In this document: piece after piece, positions 1 to 10,400 of the stretch
Numbering within the stretch: the first letter of the stretch is position 1
Layout: each line of letters starts with the position of its first letter
DNA from: Xanthoparmelia taractica
Lineage: Eukaryota > Ascomycota > Lecanoromycetes > Lecanorales > Parmeliaceae
Reading direction: 5' to 3'
Length of the DNA: 51,176 bases
NCBI GenBank assembly: GCA_033085395.1
Contig: JANQBS010000272.1
Location: 1 to 51,176 of the forward strand
The notes under the pieces: model-generated
What the model was told of the DNA's origin: nothing
What the model saw: the letters and a program-made list of their open reading frames with translations, nothing else
Databases searched by the model: none
Program-made: the position numbers and the translations under genes

Positions 1-614
1 AATAATTACTAGAATTAATTATAAGATAAATTTATTTTTATAGAATCTTAATACTTATAATAAGAGTATTCTTCTCTTACTTTTCGATTGTAAAATAAAT
101 TAATTCTAATATTATTACGATAGATATCTAGAAGCATTAATATATAATATTAATTTTATCTATAATATCACGTTTTCTAAGATATATTTATCGTATATTT
201 TTATTTTCTTTTTAGTCTTTCTTCTATTATTCAGAGCTTAGCTTAATAACGTAATAATAAAGTAAAGTAATAGTAATAGCGATAATGAAGTGAAGTGATG
301 ACTAGAATAATAGCTAGAATACTTAATAACGTGATGGTGAAGTGAAGTGATAGCTGGAATAATGACTAGAATACGTTCGCATGATTCTATATAGAGCTGA
401 GTAACTTCTTCTATATATAGTATATTTCTCATATCCCTGCATATAATATGAGATACTCCTACACATATTAGAAATTTTCTAAATTATTTCATGATATTAG
501 CACGTCTCCCAGACCATCCCATAAAAATAAATTGATATGGTCTCAATATCATACCATACCATGATATGATATCGACACCCCATATCCCAGATCATCCCAG
601 CCCTTTCCGACCCG
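1..614. mobile_element. Right part of a long TA-flanked terminal-inverted-repeat element (left end outside window)
   Basis: The last bases are CCTTTCCGACCCG followed by TA, the same terminus as the complete element at 49152-50301. From about 235 to 614 the sequence matches about 49925-50301 in order, including the ATGATATTAGCACGTCTC block and the ATATCCCAG end. No transposase ORF is visible. The only ORF here (238-432, minus) consists of imperfect AGTGAAGTGA / AGAATAATA repeats and is not convincing. The left end is cut by the window. Confidence 0.75.
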
Positions 615-1530
615 TAATCGCGATAATAATCGTCGCTATACTCGCGACGATATTCTTATATATTCTACATTTCGATTAACTTAAATTTTTCGATAATTAA
701 TTACTTCTTAATATTAAGCTTTAAAAATCGAAAATATTAAATTTATATTAAGTCTACGAGGCGAGAATCTTCGTCTATTAATATAGAGTTATTAAATATA
801 ATACTCTATCGATTATTATTTTCGCCGACAATATTAATAGAATTCGCATTAATATTATAATTAGTATCTTAATAACTTAATTACGAAGTAGACGTATTTT
901 AATAAGAGTCGCCTTCGTAGCTATTGCCTTCGCTTACTTAATTAAAAACGTCGCTAATAATTAATAATAAAACGTTTCTATTTTATAAGTTAATAGAATC
1001 GACTCGCGAGTTACTTATTATAGCTAATTAGATAGCTTTATGCGAACAAAGTTATTAGAATTGTGAAATAATAAGATCTCTTTTTAATAAAGCTACGTAG
1101 TAGCTAGATAATTAGCGAAATTAAGAAACGTAGATATTAGAATAATTATCTAGATTATTAAGTGAACTAATAATTAAGAAAGTTAAAAAGAAAAAGGAAA
1201 TTCGCGAGTATTTAAGACTTTTGCTAAGTATACTAGATACTCGCCCTTGCTACGTAGCTTATAGTCTAGTATACGAATTAAGCGAGTCCTATCAATCTAC
1301 TTAAAGAACTTTCTATTCTTACAATATCGCTATCGCTATTATTAGAGAAGATATTATTAAAATTAATAATCTTTCTTCGAGATCTATCTTTATATTCTTT
1401 AGACTAATTTTATTATAAAAAAGTGAAGACGAATATAATATAATCTTAATAAGCTTTATATATCTTTTTTTTCTTACTTCTTTAATTTCTTCTACGTAAA
1501 CTTAATAATAAATTACTACGTCTTTAATTA

Positions 1531-1801
1531 CGGGTCGGAAAGGTGTGGTATCTATTGAATATAGTCGTTTCAACTTTTTTTCAACTTTTTTTAAAATATT
1601 ATATCTTTTTAATCTATTTATAGAATTTTATAATTATATAAGTATTCGCTTAAGCTTTTTACGTATTTTTAGAATATAAAAAAATATTACGTAATATAAT
1701 TATTAAAAACCCAATGGGAGTATGGGATATCCTATACCTTTCGGTATGGTATTCGAAAAACTAGTCCCATACCATTAAATATACCACACCTTTCCGACCC
1801 G
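1531..1801 (-). mobile_element. 271-bp TA-flanked inverted-repeat element (MITE-like)
   Basis: The element starts CGGGTCGGAAAGGTGTGGTA and ends with the inverse, TACCACACCTTTCCGACCCG. It is flanked by TA on both sides (1529-1530 and 1802-1803), the target duplication typical of Tc1/mariner-type elements. The interior matches the copy at 46704-46976 in opposite orientation, including the CATACC / GGTATGG block and AAGCTTTTTACGTATTTTTAG. It has no coding capacity, so it is a non-autonomous element. Confidence 0.85.
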
Positions 1802-2715
1802 TATCTTTAATATTAATAGCTTTATATAATAAGTACTCGTCTTTTACTATTATTCTTTTTATATATTAGATTCTAATTAGTCTTTTAAATTACTATAAAT
1901 AATTAAGATAAAATAGTCTTAAATCTCTTATATTTATCGATTTATACTCTTTTTATTTTTTTTAAATAATCTAAATTATATTTTAAGCGAATTTTTTAAC
2001 GCGATAACTCTTAGAAATCTTCTTTTAAAATTTATAGATTTTAAATATATTTACTTTTAATAGATTTAGTTTTCGACGATTATATCTTAATAATATAAAT
2101 ATTAACGAAGCTTTATAATTATTCTCGCTATCTAAATAGTTATCGAATTAATTCTAAATATTATTAATATCGATTAGAGTAGCGTATATAGCTACTATAA
2201 CGCTGGGATTAAAGATTATTTATTAATCTACTATAATTTCTAAAGTCTTACTAAGCTATCTTAAGTATAATCGAGAGAATAAAATAAAATTACTTAAAAT
2301 AATAGCGCGATATAGTTAATATTTATATAATGAATTATATCGTTTCGATAGAGAATATACTTTTTTATATTCGTTTTTTAAAGATTCTCGAAAGACTTTA
2401 TTTTAAACGTCTAATTAAATAATTCTAATCTTTTTAAAGTAGCTAATTAAGTAATAGATTATAATTTCGCTCTAAATTAATATATATCTCGAACTTAATC
2501 TATTTCTATATTAGATTGATAAATATCTTTTTAATTTCAAGTAGATATTTCTCGCGAATAAGTCTCTTCTTAATAATCTCGATCGTATATTAATTATATA
2601 ACTAAAGAAAATAATTAATTTCTAGACTATTTATATTCTCGTATAAATTATTTTATCTTATTAATTCGTCGAAAAAAGAGTTAATATAATAGCTAAAAAG
2701 AATCTTTTATTATAT

Positions 2716-2791
2716 TATAATTATAGCTATTATAATTATAGCTATTATAATTATAGCTATTATAATTATAGCTATTATTAATTATAGCTAT
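2716..2791. repeat. Short tandem repeat, 15-16 bp unit
   Basis: Four perfect copies of TATAATTATAGCTAT run from 2716 to 2775, followed by a 16-bp variant with an added T, then a decaying partial copy to about 2805. The unit is nearly palindromic around AGCT. It lies in RIP-mutated DNA with no gene nearby. Confidence 0.85.
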
Positions 2792-3942
2792 TATTAATTA
2801 TATTAATTCGTTACTCGGGATCTCTTTTATAATAGCGAATTCTAATCTTATATAAATAGAAGTTATAATTAATATATATATAGAATCGTTATCGAGTTTT
2901 CTTAGTTAATTTATAAGTATTTTAAGTTTTTATTTCTTAACGAGAGTACTTAATCTATTAGATCTTATACTTCTTATACTCGCTATAATCGAGTATTATA
3001 GCGAAGCTCTAGAAATAAGATTATTCTTTTATTTAAAGAATAATTATATTCTTATTATTAGATATCTCGCTAATTATAGAAGAACACTTATAATTAATTA
3101 AAAATATAACGAATATATATCTTTTCTTATTTATAATAAACGTAATATAATTAGAAGTATTTATAATAAACAAATATAGAAGAGAGTAAACGTTTTAAAT
3201 TAACTAAATTAATAAATTAAATAAATTTTTATAAATAATTAAGAGATAAAAGAAAAAGATTAATTTAGATAAATTCTAAGATAATTAATATCGAGACTCT
3301 TAAAATCTAATACTTTAATCTATATAAATACCTTATTCTTTCTTATATATTATACTTATAATTTATATAATTAATTCTATAACTTATCTAGATATATAAG
3401 CGATTCTAGTTCTTTATTTATTATTATAATATTATCTTAAATCTTATTATAACGTTAGCGAAGTATTTTATTATCGAGATTGTAATTTTTTATATAAATA
3501 TTTAAATAGAGAAAGTTATGTAAATATTTTAAGACTCTTATAAATAATGCGATAGATCGACGCGAGTCTCTATTAATTTTAATATAGAAATTATTTAAAT
3601 GCGATATAGTCTGAAGCTAATTAGTAAATTATGCGCCGAGAGGCTTATTTAGCGTGAAAGGGGACTGATATTTGTGGGAGGGGGACTGTCCCGAGTGGAG
3701 TTGCGGGCTCATAACCTGTCAAAATATGGGATATAGAACGCTGATGTATTAAGGTCTGTAAAACTATGGGGGGCAGATGAGGCGAGGCGCTAGATTAGCA
3801 CCCCTGTCCAGTGGCTGGCAAAGGCTTCTGGCTTCCTGTGGATAGAAAGTACCCCCGTGGGGGCTCAGGCCCGTGCGGACGAATTATCATTATAAGAGTT
3901 ACCCCCTGTGATCTGTATTCTTCACCATACGACCTTGCGACT

Positions 3943-5070
3943 ATGTACCAAGCAGCAAGAATGTCTACTCTCCGTGCCGGCGAACTTCTCCGTGGCAGGG
4001 CTGGCGCCTGTTATAAGGTCCTCGAGCAAATCAACAACCAGAGTCCAAATGTTTGGCGTGGCCAGACGTAAGAAGCCTCGTCCATTATGGTGCTTAGACG
4101 TTCTTGCTAATCAGCAGTAGGCACCAACAGTCCCCGGTGTATGTCACTCTCAAAGGTGTTCATGCAGGCCGTTCGGACCTTTTTCGGAAAGAAGTCGAAA
4201 ACACTACGCTAGTTCAGAACCAACCCTTTTTTCGTCAGCTACTCGATGTGATTGAGGATCGGGAGGTTATGGTGCTGCAGTATGGTGCTCGCACTCTTCA
4301 TGATGTCGTGATTGAGAGGACGGGCCAGAGGCTTGAGCGAACAGAGATCATGACAGTGGCAAAAGCGTTGCTTTATGCACTGGACTTCCTGCATAAAAAC
4401 TATCTGATACATACGGGTACGTTGCGAATCATTTCACCTGTAGGCTACCAGCCTCTGTTACTTACAAAGCGAAACTCCAGATGTTAAACCTAGTAACATT
4501 CTCGTTGATTATGATCAGCACACCACTCGCATCAGCAATCCCAAGTTATGTGACTTGGGTGACTCGGTACCCATGCGGCCAAACCTAAACTACAAATTTG
4601 GCTCTACCATTTATCGCGCTCCGGAAGGGTTGCTTGAGTTGGCATGGTCAAATGCTGTGGACATATGGTCTTTTGGTGTTACAGTAGGTGATAGTCACAT
4701 TTAGCTGATATATGCTCACTGGCCCTGTGCATAGGTTATGCACTTACTTACCGGAACATATTTCTTCGTTCCTCCCCGTGTAGAAGAGACCGACGAGAGC
4801 TTCAATACCGAGGTGCTTTTACGTCAATTACGGTTTTTCGGACCCCTTCCAAAGAAATTTGCCGAGATTCCAGGCTCTGAAACGGAATTAATCGATGCTC
4901 TTAACCAGGCTATGGGGGGTCCTGAAGTTGAACGGATTTACCGGAGCACCATTGAATCGTCTATGCGCAATGAGGACTTAGACTTCCTATCTTATGTTAT
5001 GAGAATCGATCCGAGGGATCGACCGTCGGTGGCAGAGCTTTCGCATCACCCATGGTTCAACGGCGCGTAG
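3943..5070 (+). CDS. SRPK-like protein kinase, compact
   Basis: Predicted exons 3943-4067, 4118-4416, 4481-4683 and 4735-5070 give 320 aa with the frame kept. Joining exons 2 and 3 restores the catalytic loop IHTDVKPSNILV. The HTD in place of HRD is characteristic of SR-protein kinases (SRPK). Also visible are a beta-3 lysine in YVTLKG, an alpha-C glutamate in FRKEVE, DLG in the DFG position, YRAPEG as APE motif, DIWSFG in helix F, and a C-terminal HHPWF. All key catalytic residues are present, so it may be active, but the glycine-rich loop is poorly formed and the N-lobe is short. The start at 3943 is the first in-frame ATG; an upstream exon is possible. It is the first gene after the RIP-mutated border, only about 300 bp inside it. 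Family assignment is likely; the substrate is unknown. Confidence 0.8.
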
Positions 5071-6384
5071 GTCCAGCATCTCCGTCATTGTCTTGTACAC
5101 TACACTGGCAGTATATCTCCAACTCATAGCGAACTATATCCATTGCCTCGTACAGCTCATGCAAGTGACCTCTAACAATCACCACTCCCCAACACCTTCG
5201 GATAAGTGATGTAGCCAGCACAACCCATTACCAACAACATAGCACATGGACAATCGATGACAGTTGATCGAAACCTTTCCGTCGTAGTAAGACAGATGTT
5301 AAAATGAGACCCAGCATTGACTTGCGATACCTCCAAAGTAAGAAGACGACCCCATACACGACATCTTCCTGCCAAGCCCCTTCCCGCCCCCATCGTACCA
5401 CCATTCTGTCAGCTTTTGTGCGCCACACCAGTCCCCATCCCAAACCACCAGCACTGTAAAGTAACCTCGTTCTTTCCAATTGACAAAGGCCCTACGTCAA
5501 GCAAAATTGACTTCAACTCGTGATCGACTGGCCAGAGGAAGAGACAGACATCAAGTCCGCTTGAGATAGCAGGGCTTGGCCGTGAAAGCGCATGTAGGCG
5601 GAGAATACCGCTGCAGAGGCATGGTGGGAAGGTAAGGAGGGAGAGGGATGAGAAGAGGCGACATGCAGCCAATCCAGTCGTTAGCAAAGACTCCTGTAGC
5701 AATCCTCCAATACACATTGATGGGCTTCACGACACGGTCCCATTTGTTGGCCTAGTAAGGACTGGGTGCTTTGTATGGAAAGGTCTGCCCCTATGGGACA
5801 CTGGCCTACAGCCGAAAGCCTGCGATCATAGAAAGCCACATGGAATCTCAACGATGCCTCGTAACAACAAGCCTTGGATATTCCAATGCCCGAACAGTGA
5901 CAGATGATACTGCTAGCTGAGGAGATTGCCTACTATGTTAGGACATGATTCATAAGACGATATTAAGAGAAATCGACAGCTGCGCGAGCTGTGCGAGCGA
6001 AGAGAGAAGAGAAAGGAAGGAGAGAGTAAGAGGACAAAGAAATAAAGTGTGTCGAAGAAGAATATTGGAGGGCGCTTGAGGTCGACATTAAATCCCCTTT
6101 CCATCGTCGCCGCTTTTCCAGTAGACACGCGAAGGCTTCTGCGCCTAAAACCCTGGCGGTCACTCTAGTTCTAAACCACTGCGGATCCTCCACGCCCCTA
6201 AAGACCTGCTGACCTGGATGTAAGAGAGGAACGTAATGACTTCTAATAGAGTGGGGATCAGGCACCAACTTAACTCCAAAAGGAGCGCAGCCACCCGGCA
6301 TCACCCAGCATCACCCTTGGTCGCGCGACAATAGGGCGGCGCTCACCCGATGCCCAATCGGGGGTGAGGTCGGGGCGGATGGCG
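5071..6384. other. Intergenic, no supported gene
   Basis: Normal base composition. Several ORFs of 67-113 codons overlap on both strands, but none has a coherent domain, splice signals or a neighbour in frame. A purine-rich stretch (GA/AG tracts) lies at about 5995-6050 on the plus strand. Confidence 0.6.
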
Positions 6385-6605
6385 TGAGAATAAAATACCC
6401 TGTTGAATGGATGAGATGTAGATTCAATCTATCTATCGAGGTAGTAACCTCGCTATATAGGCGTACGTACATTCCTACGTACAAAGAGACAATACTAATC
6501 GTATTGACTCCCAAATCCGATCATTCCATTCCGGATGCATCCATACGGATGCGGTGAGGTGTGAAGAGTCCTTTATTCAACACTCCCCTGACTCAAAACA
6601 CCTCA
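6385..6605 (-). mobile_element. 3' LTR of a Ty1/copia fragment
   Basis: Read on the minus strand, a 221-bp unit begins TGAGGTG and ends ATTCTCA, giving TGAG..CTCA inverted ends. It is preceded directly by a purine tract (GAGGGGGAGTTGG, minus strand) that would serve as polypurine tract and overlaps the stop of the pol fragment at 6617. The partner 5' LTR is absent, so this is the 3' end of a truncated element. Confidence 0.65.
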
Positions 6606-6616
6606 CCAACTCCCCC

Positions 6617-6990
6617 TCAAGCAACATTCTCGCTAGGGACTGTGCTTGTCCCTGAGGTGTTAGAGATAGGCAAACCACCACCTAGCCGTGCAACATTTTC
6701 TAGAAACAATGTCTTCGGCAACGCCTTTGTAAACAGGTCAGCAGGATTGGTTTTGCCTGATATCCATTCGGGAACAACTTCTCCCCGCTCCACACACTCG
6801 CGAATAAAATGATGCCTGATATTGATGTGCTTGGTTCTGCCATGAAATTCAGGATTCTTTGTTAACTTCAAAGCAGAGGCGTTGTCGATTGCTAATGGAA
6901 TGGTCATTTGCTCCGAGTGTTTCATATGTGGAGAAATCTCGTTATGGAAACCTTTGAGCCAGATTGCCTCCTTAGACTTAACGGAGTTAG
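6617..6990 (-). pseudogene. Ty1/copia pol C-terminal fragment (RNase H end)
   Basis: The minus-strand frame is open for about 120 codons to a stop at 6617. It reads KSKEAIWLKGF, then NPEFHGRTKHINIRHHFI and NPADLFTKALPK, the standard end of copia RNase H. The beginning is cut at about 6990, where unrelated CTAG-rich sequence starts, so the element is 5'-truncated. It is not RIP-mutated, unlike the Copia at the right end of the window, suggesting a later or single-copy insertion. It lies with its LTR at 6385-6605. Confidence 0.9.
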
Positions 6991-7460
6991 AGGTACCTAG
7001 TCTTGGACAGCGCTAGTGTCAGCCCTAGCCCTAGCGGTCGCTGTGCTCCTAGAGCTAATCAGGCTAGCTAGACTGGCTTGTGGGTGAAAGGATTGCCAGC
7101 TATCTACTCAGTGGCCAAGACCAGGCTAACGTGTTGGCTAGGCAACCCTACTAGCTCTAGAGGGTGACTCGAATCCAACCTAATATAGGCCGAACGGTTC
7201 AAGACCCAGTTGATAAAGGCGAGTCGGAAGCAAGTGCGTATTGGACGACGGAAGATGCAAATGGGTTATGTGGGCTTAGTGGTAAATCAGTGGCTAGCAA
7301 CACGCTACCGTACTGTTTTCGACCTCCCATCACTTCTACATTCTCTTACAATATCAGGAATGCTTACTGGACTTCGACCTTGGCTCGTGGTGATCGTATT
7401 ATCTTCCCTAAGCTAGCAAAGTCTGGCCCTGCCTAAATCTATCAACCTGCGTCACTTTGA
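6991..7460. other. CTAG-rich spacer, probably repeat-derived
   Basis: Between the Copia fragment and the NLR stop codon. Ten CTAG tetranucleotides occur in about 165 bp (7000-7165), far above chance. Two small ORFs on the plus strand (7164-7436 and 7210-7416) overlap each other and resemble nothing. I see no inverted ends. It is probably the remnant of another transposon, possibly one into which the Copia inserted. Confidence 0.4.
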
Positions 7461-10400
7461 TCATGATCTCCATTTGATGTCGTCTGCAATAATGGCACCT
7501 CTTTCCACAAGCATCTCTACTACTTTATGATGACCTCTAGATAATGCCGCCTGCACGGCGCTGCCATGTTCGCCGCCTTGAGCGTGGACATTTGCTCCTT
7601 TGTCCAACAGCATTTGCACCACTTGATCATGACCTAGTCTTGATGCCGCCTGCAATGCGTTGTCGAAGCGTCCACCTTGGGCATTGATATTGGCACCATT
7701 ATTCAATAGTATCTTCACCACTTGATCATGACCTGCTGCTGATGCCGCCTGCAATGCGTTGCCGTACTCTCCACCTTGGGCATTGATATTGGCGCCCTTG
7801 TTCAATAGTATCTTCACCACTTCATCATGGCCATTTAATGATGCCGCCTGCAATGCGTTGCCGTAGTCTCCATCTTGGGCATTGATATCGGCACCCTTGT
7901 CCAACAGCATTTGCACTATTCGATCATGACCTTGTCTTGATGCCGCCTGCAATGCGTTGTCGTAGCGTCCACCTTGGGCATTGATATTGGCACCCTTGTC
8001 TAGCAGCAGTTGCACCACTTGATCATGACCTCGTATTGATGCCGCCTGTAACGCTGTGCTGGGCGTTCTGAAGCTCTGTGGGGTACATATAGCATTGACA
8101 TCGGCCCCATTGTCTAGTAAGCGGTTTACCATGGACAGGCTGCCGTGCTCAGCAGCAGCCTGCAAAGCATTTCGTGAAAGTCCGGAGCTATAGTTGATGT
8201 CCGCACCATTTCTCAGAAGTCTCAATACTGTTGCACTGTCATCATGTAAAGCAGCAATTGCAAGGGCATTCCCTTTGGTCTTCCCTTTCCCATCGATCTC
8301 TGGCTGCTCAATGAGCAGCTTGATCGCCTCGATACCGTTACGTGTCGCTTCCTTCAGGCGTGGTGAGTATTTCTTTTCGAGATCCAACGCGCGTCCTATG
8401 TCTAGGATTATCTTGACAGTGGTTTCATGATTGTTTGTAGCAGCTCCGCCCAACGCGCGAGAGATCGTCACCGACATGTATGGGGAACTGTATGCGAAGT
8501 GCCCCACGAGGGTGCTAAAGATCCACGGCACGATATCATCGTGTCCACCAGAAGAAGCCTTAACGAATCCCTTCATCCACCCCGCGATATTCCAAAAAAT
8601 CTTGGGCGCCTTCGGCTTCCCATCAGAAGCGCTCCATAGTAATCTCGCAGCGTCAAAATGTCCAAGTTCTAAGGCTATCGTGAGCGGAATCCGCGAGTGC
8701 CTATCCTTTCCATTGACGTCGATATCTGTGCTGAGGATCTTCTTTAGGAAATCCACATGATTAGTTTTTACTACTTCATGCAATACCGTCTGTCCATCCT
8801 TCGCCTTGTGGTTAATTTCGTCAGATCCCAAAAGCTCCAATAATACCAAAGCCGCACCAAAGCTTTTGCGCTTAACCGCTCTGAAGAGGAACCCGGTCTC
8901 ATTGATCGGATACGCTAACATTTCAGCACAGAGGTCCCGAACAGCTGATGCATCGTCTCGGTCAATCGCATCCTTAAGAGTCTGACTTAATGAAGCGCGC
9001 TTCACGCTTGGAAACGTAAAACCTTCAGTCAGCTCGCAATGGCAAAGTTGCTTATGCCTGGTGAGATCAGCACTTGTTGGGAAACCGATCTCCAGATAGT
9101 CGCAGCCTTCAACAGTGCATTTGTATGCTCGTTTGTGAGACCTCAGATGTTCGTCTCGTAGGTTGCAACTGGCGAAGCCCCGATGAAAACGAGGACATTG
9201 GACGAAAGGACATTTGTAGAGAGATTTGCCGTACGCTTCGGTTAGCAAGGGCGAATCTCCAAACACCTGCGGCGATAGCTTTTCCAAGATGCTTCTAACG
9301 TGGAAAACTCGACGTAAAATGTATGGGTCGAATTCTGCAGGGAGTAAAACCCATAATTAGCTGTACGCTGGCGCAATCAGCGTTATCATTTTACCTGAAT
9401 TAGTTTCGTTAACAGAGATGTTGTTTACTATGTTGTATGACATTCGAAATTTGTCCAGCGCCGCCGAGATACTGTGCATGTGGAGGTCTGGGTCCTGGAT
9501 GCTGAGATCTGAATCACCAATGGCAAGTTGTCCAAGATGACGCTGATAAAGGATGACGACTGCGTTCTTTAGGCTTGACGTATCAACATTGATCGCTGCT
9601 TTGTCATAGTCGTTCAGACCTTTGATATGGTGGATCCAGTTGAGGGCTGCGTACTCCTGGAAAGCGTAGTCCCCTCTGTGAACTGAGATTTCGATGTCGG
9701 ATAGGTCAAGATACGGATTGAAGCACGGAAATGTCAGGTAGGAGGTACATAGGAGTGCCAACCTCAACTTCGCAGCGCTAGGATTAACAAATTGGCGGCT
9801 GTGGTGCTGAAGCAAGTAGCTAGGGAGAGTTAGCCTCACAGCCCGAGATTAGGATATGGTAATGCCTACTGCCTGGCCGAGGGGTGTATAAAGTCAATCG
9901 AATTATCCACGTGGACCTCGACGATAGAGCCCAGCAGCTCATCTAGTGGTGTTACTGATCTCCGACCCTCAAAATCGATGCGTCCATCCTCTAGGCAGAT
10001 TGAAAGAGCACCCTGTATCTCGTGGGTCTTCAACGGTCGCGTGGCCATAGCCAGTACATCCAAGCCGAATTTAGCGCGTTGCCACCTTCTTGTTGGTTGG
10101 TTCTTCTTCTGCATTCGATCCAAGATGCGTGCATATCTAGACATTTTAGCGCATTTCATTTCAATTTCTAAGTTACAACGCTCACGCTTGGTCTATTCCG
10201 TTAGGTAAGATATCATCTTTCAACTCCTCCTCTAAATCTTGACGGCAATCCTGATCGACGAGGTTGTCCATGATCAGCCGAGCTAGTAGAAACATACCTG
10301 ATTAGTCTTGAATTAGCTTTTGAAGGGATGTACGGTCATAGTCCACAAACCATGCGATCGTCTTGCTATATCCGCTATAATGGTCCTCTGACGCTCCGGT

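Larger units (their letters stand above)
617..3640. other. AT-rich RIP-mutated repeat DNA, no gene
   Basis: About 3 kb of very AT-rich sequence with no ORF of 60 codons on either strand. TpA is abundant, CpA/TpG is scarce and CpG survives, as expected after RIP. It presumably derives from transposons too decayed for me to name. A TA-flanked element (1531-1801) and a short tandem array (2716-2791) lie inside it. Composition switches sharply to normal at about 3640. Confidence 0.8.

Noticed and set aside
238..432. 64-codon minus-strand ORF in the left AT-rich block
   Set aside because: It consists of imperfect repeats inside a transposon copy and the homologous segment at about 49930-50100 is not open in the same way.
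5172..5717. Overlapping ORFs of 68-102 codons on both strands
   Set aside because: They overlap each other, have no domain, and no splice pattern links them.
7461..9287. Separate 608-aa ankyrin gene starting at 9287
   Set aside because: A 60-bp intron at 9335-9394 joins it in frame to the NACHT exons, and total length and phase fit one gene.
9074..9298. Plus-strand ORF opposite the zinc-finger region
   Set aside because: Shadow of the NLR coding frame.
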